This document shows, one piece after another, positions 57,159-64,000 of a stretch of 64,000 nt of DNA (position 1 is its first letter; every line of letters starts with the position of its first letter). Position numbers and translations under genes: made by a program. The notes beneath the pieces were generated by a model that was given only the letters and a program-made list of their open reading frames with translations, was not told the origin of the DNA and did no database searches. Origin of the DNA: Desulfopila sp. IMCC35006 (GTDB taxonomy: Bacteria; Desulfobacterota; Desulfobulbia; Desulfobulbales; Desulfocapsaceae); NCBI RefSeq assembly GCF_005116645.1, contig NZ_SWCM01000006.1:124001-188000 (forward strand), given 5' to 3'.

Positions 57159-57413
57159 TTAATCTCTTGATGGTTTTTGTTCCGGCTTCAAGCTATAAAC
57201 CGCTACACAATTTAGATTGATTTTCTTGGAGATCTTGCCTTCTTCGGTCAATTGTTCGAGGGCTTGTTCAACCAGGATTTTATTCTTAATGATGGATTGC
57301 TGCACGAGCCACCAGTAAACCACACCATCGAGTGTGTCGGAGGCCATTGGATGTTGTCGCAGGTACTCCATTATTTCTGCAGCGATCGTTTTGGTGTCAT
57401 TTTCCTTAGTCAC
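57159..57413 (-). CDS. Small winged-helix-like protein, first gene of the eCIS operon
   Basis: 84 residues from the GTG at 57413, preferred because AAGGGAG precedes it; longer readings would begin upstream of that site, very near the predicted transcription start. The helix-helix-strand pattern (AAEIMEYLRQHPMASDTLDGVVYWWL ... EQALEQLTEEGKI ... VAVYSLKP) is like small winged-helix proteins. It could be an operon-specific regulator or an assembly factor; it is not a recognised structural subunit. 59 nt upstream of the sheath gene. Confidence 0.65.
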   Translation of the reverse strand: MTKENDTKTIAAEIMEYLRQHPMASDTLDGVVYWWLVQQSIIKNKILVEQALEQLTEEGKISKKINLNCVAVYSLKPEQKPSRD

Positions 57414-57443
57414 TACATCTCCCTTGATTACATCACTCAGCAA

Positions 57444-57459
57444 TGCAGCATCCGTGCCA
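57444..57459 (-). promoter_or_regulatory. Sigma-54 promoter of the eCIS operon
   Basis: On the minus strand TGGCACG-GATG-CTGCA matches the -24/-12 consensus TGGCACG-N4-TTGCA in all but one position, with the required 10 nt between GG and GC. It predicts a start near 57433, some 20 nt before the GTG of the first gene. Confidence 0.78.
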
Positions 57460-57524
57460 TACGTTCGAATTCACATAAACCATTAATTTGAAGTGCTTTA
57501 GATCGATATACTTAAAATTACTCT

Positions 57525-57540
57525 GGGGTAATTTTACCCC
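57525..57540. promoter_or_regulatory. Candidate enhancer site for the sigma-54 activator
   Basis: The inverted repeat GGGGTAA-TT-TTACCCC is centred about 100 bp upstream of the predicted start, a normal position for an NtrC-type activator dimer. The surrounding 57541-57962 region carries no recognised gene. Confidence 0.45.
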
Positions 57541-57962
57541 TATGGAAATAAGTAAGAATGTCAGAGACCCTTTCATATCAACACAATCTCTTAAATATAC
57601 ACGTAAGCAGATGTGGCACATTTGCCTCACATCCAGTTCGCCCGGGAAATTACATTTGCTTGATTTTTCCTGACAAAAACAAAGAAACACAGCACAATAA
57701 ATCGCAAAATATTTTGCATAGACTCTCAGCTTCTGGTAATTTCCGAGGCGCCTAAAACAGCAAATAAAATATCCCCAAATCGACATGTTTCGAAGATGCT
57801 TGGAGAACACGCTCAGCTAACAGCATGGAGCTTTACCGGTTAACCAATACAGTGATCGAGCTCTGCTATATCACCGAGGGTATGGCGGTCATGGAGTTTT
57901 TAATACGAATGTTTTACTTTTCAGTAAGCGATGGGGGGGGACCCAAAGGGAAAAAAGAGGAG

Positions 57963-59354
57963 CTAATAACTTTTCTTCTGGAAGTTGTTCAGGACATATT
58001 TTTCCAGCAGACGGGTAAATGACCTACGTTCTTTACCGGCCAGACGAGCCGCTTCCGAAATATTGCCCTTTGCCCTATCCAAAGTCGTAACAAGATAGTT
58101 TTGTTCAAAATCTTCTACAACACGTGCCTTTGCCTTGACCATTGGTTGAGTCATCAAATTTTGTAATCGACGGTCGACACTGGAAGCTCGTCGTTCTCGC
58201 TTCTTTGATTCCAACTCATTGATGGAAACGTATTTGCCATCAGCCATCAGAAACTCCCGGTGCAACATATTTTCCAGTTCTCTTACATTACCTGGCCAAT
58301 CATGATATTTGAGTGCTGCCATCGAGTCGGGATGCAGCACCCTATCGGGCTGCTTATACTGAAGCTGAAACTGGCGAATGAAATGCTCTGCCAGCAGGCT
58401 GATATCGCTTCGTCGCTTTCTCAGTGGCGGTAGCTGGATATTCATGATATTTATCCGGTAGTAAAGGTCCCTTCTGAAATCCCCCTGCTCAACCATTCTC
58501 GTAATGCTTTCGTTAGTCGCGGTGATCACCCGCACATTTGCATGCTTAGCCACTTTGCTACCCAGCGGTCGATATGTCATGTTTTCAAGAAAACGTAACA
58601 ATACAACCTGGCATTTATACGAGAGGGTTTCTATTTCATCTAGGAATAACGTGCCGCTCTCTGCCTGTGATATCAATCCTTCTCTCGTATCGGTTGCGTC
58701 AGTATAAGCCCCTTTTTCGTGACCAAACAGTTCATTTTCAACCAACTGGTCCGGAATGGCCCCACAATTGGCAGCAATAAAGGGCTGGTCTTTTCTTGAA
58801 CCAAAATAATGTATTGCTCTGGCCGCAAGCTCTTTTCCCGTACCAGTTTCACCTTCTATGAAGACCGGGGCGTCACATTTGATTATTTTATATAGCCTTT
58901 TGAGCATGTGTTGAAATTCAGGAGAATTTCCCACCATGTTCACTCTTCTAAAAAGGTTGGTGACAATATCTTCACACCCAAAATCACGGCATATTATTTT
59001 TCCCAGTCGATAATCAAGTACCTGATTAACACATGGAAACGACTCGATTTCGCTGCAGGCTTTTATAATGGTCTGATCAAAAATTGGATATTGCTTTGAA
59101 AACAAGCCTAATACAGGCAATGAATGAGCATGCTGCAAAATGTTAGTGATGTCGCCTTTACATTCACTTTTCTCTGTTAATAACAAAACCAGTGCTTCCA
59201 CAACACCCTCCTTGAGCAATTTTATTACGCGAAGAGGGTTTTTAACGATGTAGATATTCTTATATCCAAGATACGTCATTTGTAGAGACAACTGTTTTTC
59301 ATCTTCTCTACTGGCACAAGAATAGATGATAATTCTATTTAATTGGTTCTTCAT
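57963..59354 (-). CDS. Sigma-54-dependent transcriptional activator (NtrC family)
   Basis: 463 residues from the ATG at 59354; a longer form from 59414 adds 20 hydrophobic residues and neither start has a clear RBS. There is an N-terminal degenerate receiver-like domain (about 5-120), a central AAA+ domain with Walker A EGETGTGKE and Walker B GTLFLDEIETL, and a C-terminal Fis-type helix-turn-helix (GNISEAARLAGKERRSFTRLLEK). The sigma-54 contact loop reads GAYTDA rather than GAFTGA. It is on the same strand as and just upstream of the sigma-54 promoter, so it is the probable activator of the eCIS operon. Confidence 0.92.
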   Translation of the reverse strand: MKNQLNRIIIYSCASREDEKQLSLQMTYLGYKNIYIVKNPLRVIKLLKEGVVEALVLLLTEKSECKGDITNILQHAHSLPVLGLFSKQYPIFDQTIIKACSEIESFPCVNQVLDYRLGKIICRDFGCEDIVTNLFRRVNMVGNSPEFQHMLKRLYKIIKCDAPVFIEGETGTGKELAARAIHYFGSRKDQPFIAANCGAIPDQLVENELFGHEKGAYTDATDTREGLISQAESGTLFLDEIETLSYKCQVVLLRFLENMTYRPLGSKVAKHANVRVITATNESITRMVEQGDFRRDLYYRINIMNIQLPPLRKRRSDISLLAEHFIRQFQLQYKQPDRVLHPDSMAALKYHDWPGNVRELENMLHREFLMADGKYVSINELESKKRERRASSVDRRLQNLMTQPMVKAKARVVEDFEQNYLVTTLDRAKGNISEAARLAGKERRSFTRLLEKYVLNNFQKKSY

Positions 59355-59520
59355 GCTTAAGTGACTGGAAACAAATAGCAAAATGATAATTTGCACACAT
59401 TCAGAGAATAGCATCTGAATTGGCAGTAAATGAAAAATGATAAAATCAAGGAGACCAGAATAGCAATTTGCTCGTTTTTTTATAAAAGGAACGGTTAGTG
59501 AACAGAGTTGGAATATATCC

Positions 59521-60543
59521 TCAGTGCTGTCTAATATGTTGCTTTACAATCGAATTCAGCAACGTAACCCTTGATACCAGTGAATTGTATCTTGTGTTCT
59601 GCGTCACAGCTATATAATCAAAATCAAAGGCAAAGAATGCCTCGATCTGGCGTTCGGCTGACCAACTCTCATCCAGGCTGTCTTTATACAGAACCGGTCT
59701 GAACAATTCCTCAAGCCTGCTTAGACTAATTTTTTTGGGTGGTTCTTTATTTTCCACTTCATTCCCCAGCTCATTTGCAAAATATTGCTCCGCCAAAAGT
59801 GGATTCGGCAGTCCGGTATTACTATCAAAGGCCATCCATTGATGCTGTGTCGCAAGTCCTGGTAGCATCCAGACTGGTTGTGGCGGATCAATTCCTGCTG
59901 CAGAAGGCTCAACCATTTCCCATTGACGAGCCGCGGCCAAAGCTTTGTGATAGCATAGAGGATATTGGGGATGGGCCTGTAACAGAGACCTTAAAAGTTT
60001 GCTGGCGTCGCCCCATCCCTGAAAACACCCGCCAAGACCGCCGTCCTTGCCGATGAAGACCAGTATTTCAGGTCTTCTTAGCCTTACCGCTCCGGCAAGA
60101 AGAACAAGCAACCTTGTTTCCCACCACGCCTGCCCATCTTCAAGATCTATGATAACAACTTTGCATGCCGTTGCCTGTCTGAGCGCGTCAAGGATTTGGG
60201 TCGTACTGCTATCAGTTACTGCCTGGCCAGAAACACCGATATTTGGGGGTACCGTGAGGCTGGCTACCGCACCCGACGAAACCTTCGAGAAATCGAACTT
60301 TACGCCTCTGTATTCGACCACACCACCACGATCGATAATGGCATCGACCAATGAAAGTAAAATTGGCAACAAACTCAACAGTAGAATGCCGAGGAGCACA
60401 GTCGTTTCAGACTCCTTGCCGGGCCATCCGGTGAGCGCTCGCAACATGGAAAAGACAAGCAACAGCCCAACGAGTATAAAAGGTGTAGCAACAATCCTCA
60501 TTTGTGAACTAAATGGCCAAAGTCTGCTATCTGAATTTTGCAT
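59521..60543 (-). CDS. Membrane protein with large cytosolic domain, unknown
   Basis: 340 residues from the ATG at 60543 (GAGGAG upstream at ideal spacing). Two membrane spans (about residues 15-35 and 45-70) precede a ~260-residue soluble part with a Rossmann-like start (ACKVVIIDLEDGQAWWE ... RLRRPEILVFIGKDGG). It lies directly upstream of the activator gene on the same strand (166 nt gap). It might sense or relay a signal to the eCIS regulator. No known family recognised. Confidence 0.6.
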   Translation of the reverse strand: MQNSDSRLWPFSSQMRIVATPFILVGLLLVFSMLRALTGWPGKESETTVLLGILLLSLLPILLSLVDAIIDRGGVVEYRGVKFDFSKVSSGAVASLTVPPNIGVSGQAVTDSSTTQILDALRQATACKVVIIDLEDGQAWWETRLLVLLAGAVRLRRPEILVFIGKDGGLGGCFQGWGDASKLLRSLLQAHPQYPLCYHKALAAARQWEMVEPSAAGIDPPQPVWMLPGLATQHQWMAFDSNTGLPNPLLAEQYFANELGNEVENKEPPKKISLSRLEELFRPVLYKDSLDESWSAERQIEAFFAFDFDYIAVTQNTRYNSLVSRVTLLNSIVKQHIRQH

Positions 60544-61042
60544 ACTCAACTCCTCAGCCGTTCTTAGACACTACTATCGGTGTCTATAGCAATTGTATTT
60601 TGTTTCAACGTAAATGTTTCAGTTGCCTTATTCAGCAAGTCAATGAATAGACATACGAAACGCTATCATCCACCGACATCTATCCGTTCAAGGCAACTCA
60701 ATTACGGCATTTACAGATATTTCCACTCCTATACTAATTAAGCCTAGGGATAAACAACGCCTCATAATTCCAAAAGCCGCGCCGACGATAGCATAAATCA
60801 TCGTAATTACATTACGTTCGTCGGACTCCTCTGATAAGCAGACTTTGTCAAAGGCAAGTGTCCAATAATCTCTGCAGCGCTTCTATAAAAGAAAGCTCCT
60901 TGATCTCTTCACCGCAGGCAAAAAATAAACAACCAATAGTTCTCTGATCAACAATCGTTACTCAACTGCGAGGAAAATATATAGTTCCATAGCTAAATAG
61001 GCTATTATTTTTGTATCTTTAGAGCCGCAACTACCGAATAGC

Positions 61043-61080
61043 GAAAAAAAACCGAACTACCTTTTTCCAAGGCAGCTCGG
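61043..61080 (-). terminator. Strong rho-independent terminator
   Basis: On the minus strand CCGAGCTGCCTT pairs fully (two G-U) with AAGGTAGTTCGG across a 5-nt loop and is followed by eight T. The plus strand also has a T run, so it could be bidirectional. It marks the end of some minus-strand transcript. Confidence 0.75.
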
Positions 61081-61163
61081 CTATCTTTTTTATGAAGATC
61101 CGTAGCTTTCCATCACTACCTCACGGCAGGTTTGGCTCCATCTCGAATCAATATAGATGAACT

Positions 61164-61322
61164 TTAAGTTAAATGGACCTTATGGATAGTCTGACCAAAA
61201 GTCAAGACTACAGCGTAACATTCCAGTGTTTTTTCACCTTTACTTTTGCAAGATTGATCGGCCTTCTTTCTTAGAATACAGGATGATTCCATCATCGTCA
61301 GACCATCAATCCTGTTGAACAT
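61164..61322 (-). CDS. Candidate small protein (52 aa)
   Basis: The ATG at 61322 is preceded by AAAGGA at good spacing. The product (MFNRIDGLTMMESSCILRKK ..., 52 residues) is basic with three Cys. The frame ends 84 nt before a strong minus-strand terminator, which supports real transcription. No homologue is recognised; the transcript could instead be a non-coding RNA. Confidence 0.3.
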   Translation of the reverse strand: MFNRIDGLTMMESSCILRKKADQSCKSKGEKTLECYAVVLTFGQTIHKVHLT

Positions 61323-62049
61323 TGACCATCCTTTGTCCGCATAATTCTCTGAAGATCTACCACCAATCAAAGAGAGGAATTGTGATAATGAAAGTATGCC
61401 AAGGCTTAAAGCCTATCCACATCCTCAAAGATTACTATTAGCCGGCTATCGGAAATCCATCCTTCTTTTTTGACACTGCGCAATCAGAATATTACCAATC
61501 TATTTTTTCTTCTAAAGTAATCAATTGAGGTCTGAAAGAGTCCACGAGAGGCTGCCGACAGAGTAAATCTCAGGTGGTTTTCCAGGTGGTTTCTAGTGTA
61601 TTAAAATGCTAATTAGTGCCCTGTAACTAGCTGAAATCTCATGGGGAGTGCGCTACAAATGGGCCTCTCACGCCTTTTCCGAAAAACCCTTGCTAATATG
61701 CGACTGACTTAAATCAACCATGTATTCCAAAATTAATGCTAATGTTCAGCCACAGACCCAGAAAAAGCCTTTGAACACCTTTTCACCCAATCGAAGAAAC
61801 TCAAATGTACCTATATATTTGGAATTGTGACAGCGCTTCGAATAATGTAACTTAGTGACTGGATGGCAGGTGCGATTTATAAATGCATTTAGATTTAACT
61901 GTGAAGGGAGGCATCTGCAACGCTCCAGGAACAAATAGAGATAGCTATAACATAAAGGGTGTATCAAGGGGTATATTAAAAAATATCGAACTCAATCACC
62001 CCAACAAACTAACTGTAATTTAATGAAAAATAAAATGAGTTCCGCTCCC

Positions 62050-62188
62050 GCTCTAGCACCAGAGATTTATCCAAAGACTTCCACCAAAGTCTTTTAAACC
62101 CGCAGCTGGCAACAGTTTGCGGGTTTTTTCTTGTCTTTTTTGTCTATTGACATCCATTAACCTCCAGCAAAATCCGCTGCAAAAAGGG
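62050..62188 (+). repeat. Right direct repeat of the island (attR side) with decayed tRNA 3' end
   Basis: 62064-62188 repeats 23990-24115 with a one-base indel. The preceding bases GCTCTAGCACCA (62051-62062) are the tRNA-Leu 3' end with one G lost. It contains a second copy of the tRNA terminator (62097-62130). Confidence 0.9.
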
Positions 62189-62262
62189 CACTTTGCCGTA
62201 GATTTATTGCATACAGCCAAAATGTAGACTGGGTCCGACTACGTTTTTCGCCTGCCAACCCT

Positions 62263-63186
62263 TCAAAATATTGATGATTGAGATTTTGTGGTTACTGACT
62301 CAAGCAGCTTCATGCCTTTATATGAATTTCCTTTCTTATTTAATTTAGGGCTCCAAACAGCAACACTGAATTTCCCGGGATGAATTGCGACTATACCGCC
62401 TCCGACACCACTCTTTCCAGGCAAACCTGTTCTGAAGGCAAATTCACCAGCTTCGTCATAAAAACCACACATTTGCATGATCGAATTAATTCGTTTCGTC
62501 TGCCTGGGGCTGACAATCATTTCATTTACGACGGGACTCACTCCGCCTGCGGCTAAGAACAAAAAGGTTTGAGCTAATTCCTTGCATGTCATTTCAATCG
62601 AACATAAATGAAAATACATATCTAAAACTAATTCTATCTCGTTATGAATATTACCAAAATCTTTCATTAAATTGACAAGAGCATAATTCCTGTAGCCACA
62701 TTTTTTTTCGGACTCGGCCATCCTTGGATTATAGCCAATACTCGATATACCGGTACTTGCTCTGATGAATTCCAATAGTCTGAATTTCGGATTGTCCAAA
62801 CAGTCAACCAAGATATCACAAACAACAATCGCTCCGGCATTGATGAGTGGATTGCGCGGAATACCTTTTTCATATTCCAGTTGTACCAATGAGTTAAAGG
62901 CTGACCCAGACGGTTCAACGCCCACTCGATCCCATACTGTATCTCCCACTATTTTTAATGCCAATGTCAGAGACAATACTTTTGAGATACTTTGAATAGA
63001 AAATTTTTCATTAGAATCACCAAAATAAAAGTGGCTGTTGTCAATGGTCACAAGGTGGATCCCCATTTTTCTGGAATCCACATTCCGCAATTCCGGGATA
63101 TACGTGGCGACCTCACCGGGATCATCGATGTCCCGGAGTTCAGCGGCCACCTCATCCAGCATTTTTTGATAATCGATATTCGCCAT
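62263..63186 (-). CDS. glsA: Glutaminase A
   Basis: 307 residues from the ATG at 63186 (MANIDYQKMLDEVAAEL), the family-typical start and length; a GTG at 63237 would add 17 atypical residues. The Ser-X-X-Lys active site is in FSIQSISKV, with GIPRNPLINAGAIVVCD and the C-terminal GLPGKSGVGGGI signature. It hydrolyses glutamine to glutamate and ammonia in the cytosol. It lies just outside the island repeat. Confidence 0.95.
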   Translation of the reverse strand: MANIDYQKMLDEVAAELRDIDDPGEVATYIPELRNVDSRKMGIHLVTIDNSHFYFGDSNEKFSIQSISKVLSLTLALKIVGDTVWDRVGVEPSGSAFNSLVQLEYEKGIPRNPLINAGAIVVCDILVDCLDNPKFRLLEFIRASTGISSIGYNPRMAESEKKCGYRNYALVNLMKDFGNIHNEIELVLDMYFHLCSIEMTCKELAQTFLFLAAGGVSPVVNEMIVSPRQTKRINSIMQMCGFYDEAGEFAFRTGLPGKSGVGGGIVAIHPGKFSVAVWSPKLNKKGNSYKGMKLLESVTTKSQSSIF

Positions 63187-63321
63187 GGCCTTTTGCTGTT
63201 CCACTTGAACAATAGATTTTTTCCAATTGAGTCTCACTTTACCACCCGCTGGATGCCCCAGGTACCCTCAAGCATGACGCGTTTGCATATGGCTTTTGGC
63301 TATGGGCTATGGGATATTGGC

Positions 63322-64000
63322 TCAAATTTCGGTTGCTTGGTCTTGCGTTTCTACCTCCAGTTCAGGTAACTGATTTAACCTATTATGAATGGCATGGTGA
63401 ATAAATGACAACTTTCTGCGGACCGATTGTGTTAAGACAAATGGATAGGCATCTTCCAAACCCATGCTGCGATTCAATGAATTGAGGATCACGGAGAAAT
63501 CCATCCAGGTATCCAGAATATTGGCAATCGGTGTCTGCACAGAAAAATAGTATTGGTCTTGGGGTAATTCCAATTCGCCGACATCTTCATTATCAACTGC
63601 GCTGCCAGAAGTTGATCCGGTGAGGGAAAAATTTTGTGCCGTCTCTAACGTGTCGATGACGTGCATGTAATGCGCCCAGGTCTCCGCCCAATCTTCATAG
63701 GGATGCATGGTGGCATATTCACTAATAAACGTTTTATGCCAATCTGCTGGCGCACCTTTCGCGTAATGTTGATCCATCGCTTCTTGATAATCCAATGCAT
63801 CGTCACCAAAATATTGTTTGCATAACGCGTGTTTTTCCGGTGAGTTGGCAATTAATTGGTCAAAATAATAATGGCCCAGTTCATGGCGAAAATGCCCAAG
63901 CAAAGTACGATACCGTTCGCCCATGGCCATTTTGGCATGAGAACGGGCGACGTCGTCGGCTTCAGCCAGGTTAATGGTTATGTGACCACAGTCGTGACCA
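63322..64000 (-). CDS. Putative zinc-binding metallopeptidase, N-terminus outside window
   Basis: The frame is open to the window end (GHDCGHITINLAEADD upstream of the first internal ATG), so the gene is partial. The metal motif RHELGHYYFD and the downstream SEYATMHPYEDWAETWAHYMHV match the putative zinc-binding metallopeptidase (DUF2248-like) family, whose N-terminal zinc ribbon would lie beyond the edge. 135 nt downstream of it on the same strand is glsA. Confidence 0.85.
   Translation of the reverse strand, partial: GHDCGHITINLAEADDVARSHAKMAMGERYRTLLGHFRHELGHYYFDQLIANSPEKHALCKQYFGDDALDYQEAMDQHYAKGAPADWHKTFISEYATMHPYEDWAETWAHYMHVIDTLETAQNFSLTGSTSGSAVDNEDVGELELPQDQYYFSVQTPIANILDTWMDFSVILNSLNRSMGLEDAYPFVLTQSVRRKLSFIHHAIHNRLNQLPELEVETQDQATEI

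Larger units (their letters stand above)
60544..62063. other. AT-rich, largely gene-free right flank of the island
   Basis: About 1.5 kb with short, unconvincing frames on both strands. Only the small candidate gene at 61164-61322 and the terminator at 61043-61080 stand out. It probably contains decayed genes near the right attachment site. Confidence 0.6.
23990..62188. mobile_element. tRNA-Leu integrated genomic island (~38 kb) carrying an eCIS
   Basis: It is bounded by near-identical direct repeats of ~125 bp. The right repeat is preceded by GCTCTAGCACCA, a decayed copy of the tRNA 3' end GCTCTAGGCACCA. Just inside both ends lie similar short motifs (GGGTATATTAAAGGG at 24113-24127 and GGGGTATATTAAA near 61967), possible recombinase arm sites. 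Contents: an integrase N-terminal remnant, conjugation-gene remnants, three toxin-antitoxin type loci or remnants, and a full eCIS operon with its regulator. With no intact integrase seen, the element is probably fixed. Confidence 0.82.

Noticed and set aside
57612-57635. TGGCAC ... TTGCC on the plus strand upstream of the eCIS operon
   Set aside because: Only 7 nt lie between GG and GC, which is incompatible with sigma-54 spacing, and no plus-strand gene follows.
61746-61967. Minus-strand frame of 73 codons near the right end of the island
   Set aside because: Starts at TTG without an RBS, Cys/aromatic-rich low-plausibility product.

Overview
The window reads as a chromosomal segment of a motile, Gram-negative, probably anaerobic bacterium of the Desulfobacterota (Deltaproteobacteria; Desulfobulbales-like). 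That placement is inferred from duplicated flagellins, PilZ flagellar accessory genes, a tig-clpP-clpX-lon block, a phoH / ybeY-pdxJ block and a periplasmic thiol oxidoreductase that appears to use selenocysteine. No rRNA is present to confirm it.

Layout. 1-8.2 kb: late flagellar filament genes (two flagellins, the second behind a sigma-28-like promoter; flaG, fliD, fliS and two small helical chaperone-like genes). A family of ~90-bp palindromic repeats brackets flaG-fliD-fliS in opposite orientation. 8.3-9.0 kb: a VapBC-type toxin-antitoxin pair. 9.2-12.0 kb: two PilZ proteins, a FliK-like protein and a stand-alone FlhB C-terminal domain. 12.1-13.6 kb: a GNAT-nitrilase fusion. 13.9-20.2 kb (minus strand): tRNA-Asp, tRNA-Val, lon, clpX, clpP, tig, tRNA-Leu(TAG). 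20.7-23.8 kb: the DsbA-like selenoprotein, phoH, and one reading frame joining YbeY and PdxJ. 23.9 kb: tRNA-Leu(TAA).

24.0-62.2 kb is a genomic island of about 38 kb. The ~125 bp just after the tRNA-Leu(TAA) gene recurs almost exactly at 62064-62188, preceded there by a decayed copy of the tRNA 3' end. This is the signature of tRNA-targeted integration. The left part holds debris of an integrative conjugative element: an integrase N-terminus, a HigBA module whose toxin has a nonsense codon, DUF932 fragments, a GNAT-toxin/DUF1778 antitoxin pair, a truncated TraD-like coupling protein, an HD-domain protein, two conjugation-type hypothetical genes and an HU gene.

The heart of the island (31.4-57.4 kb, all minus strand, tightly packed) is a complete-looking extracellular contractile injection system (eCIS, PVC/Afp-like). 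In transcription order it encodes a small winged-helix-like protein, sheath, tube, a gp26-like baseplate chaperone, a disordered linker protein, a Pvc16-type cap, an AAA+ ATPase, a short protein, a CIS_tube adaptor, a LysM protein, gpD-like hub, gpV-like spike, gp25-like wedge, two baseplate J-like proteins, a tail-P2-I/beta-helix protein, a DUF6519-like fibre candidate, and a 1422-residue DUF4157 protein ending in a predicted DNA/RNA non-specific endonuclease, the likely payload. A near-consensus sigma-54 promoter lies just upstream of the first gene, and an NtrC-type activator gene and a membrane protein gene lie beyond it, suggesting a dedicated regulatory unit. I recognise no PAAR tip and no conventional tape measure.

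60.5-62.2 kb is an AT-rich, mostly non-coding stretch with one possible small gene ending at a strong terminator. Beyond the island are a glutaminase and a partial zinc metallopeptidase.
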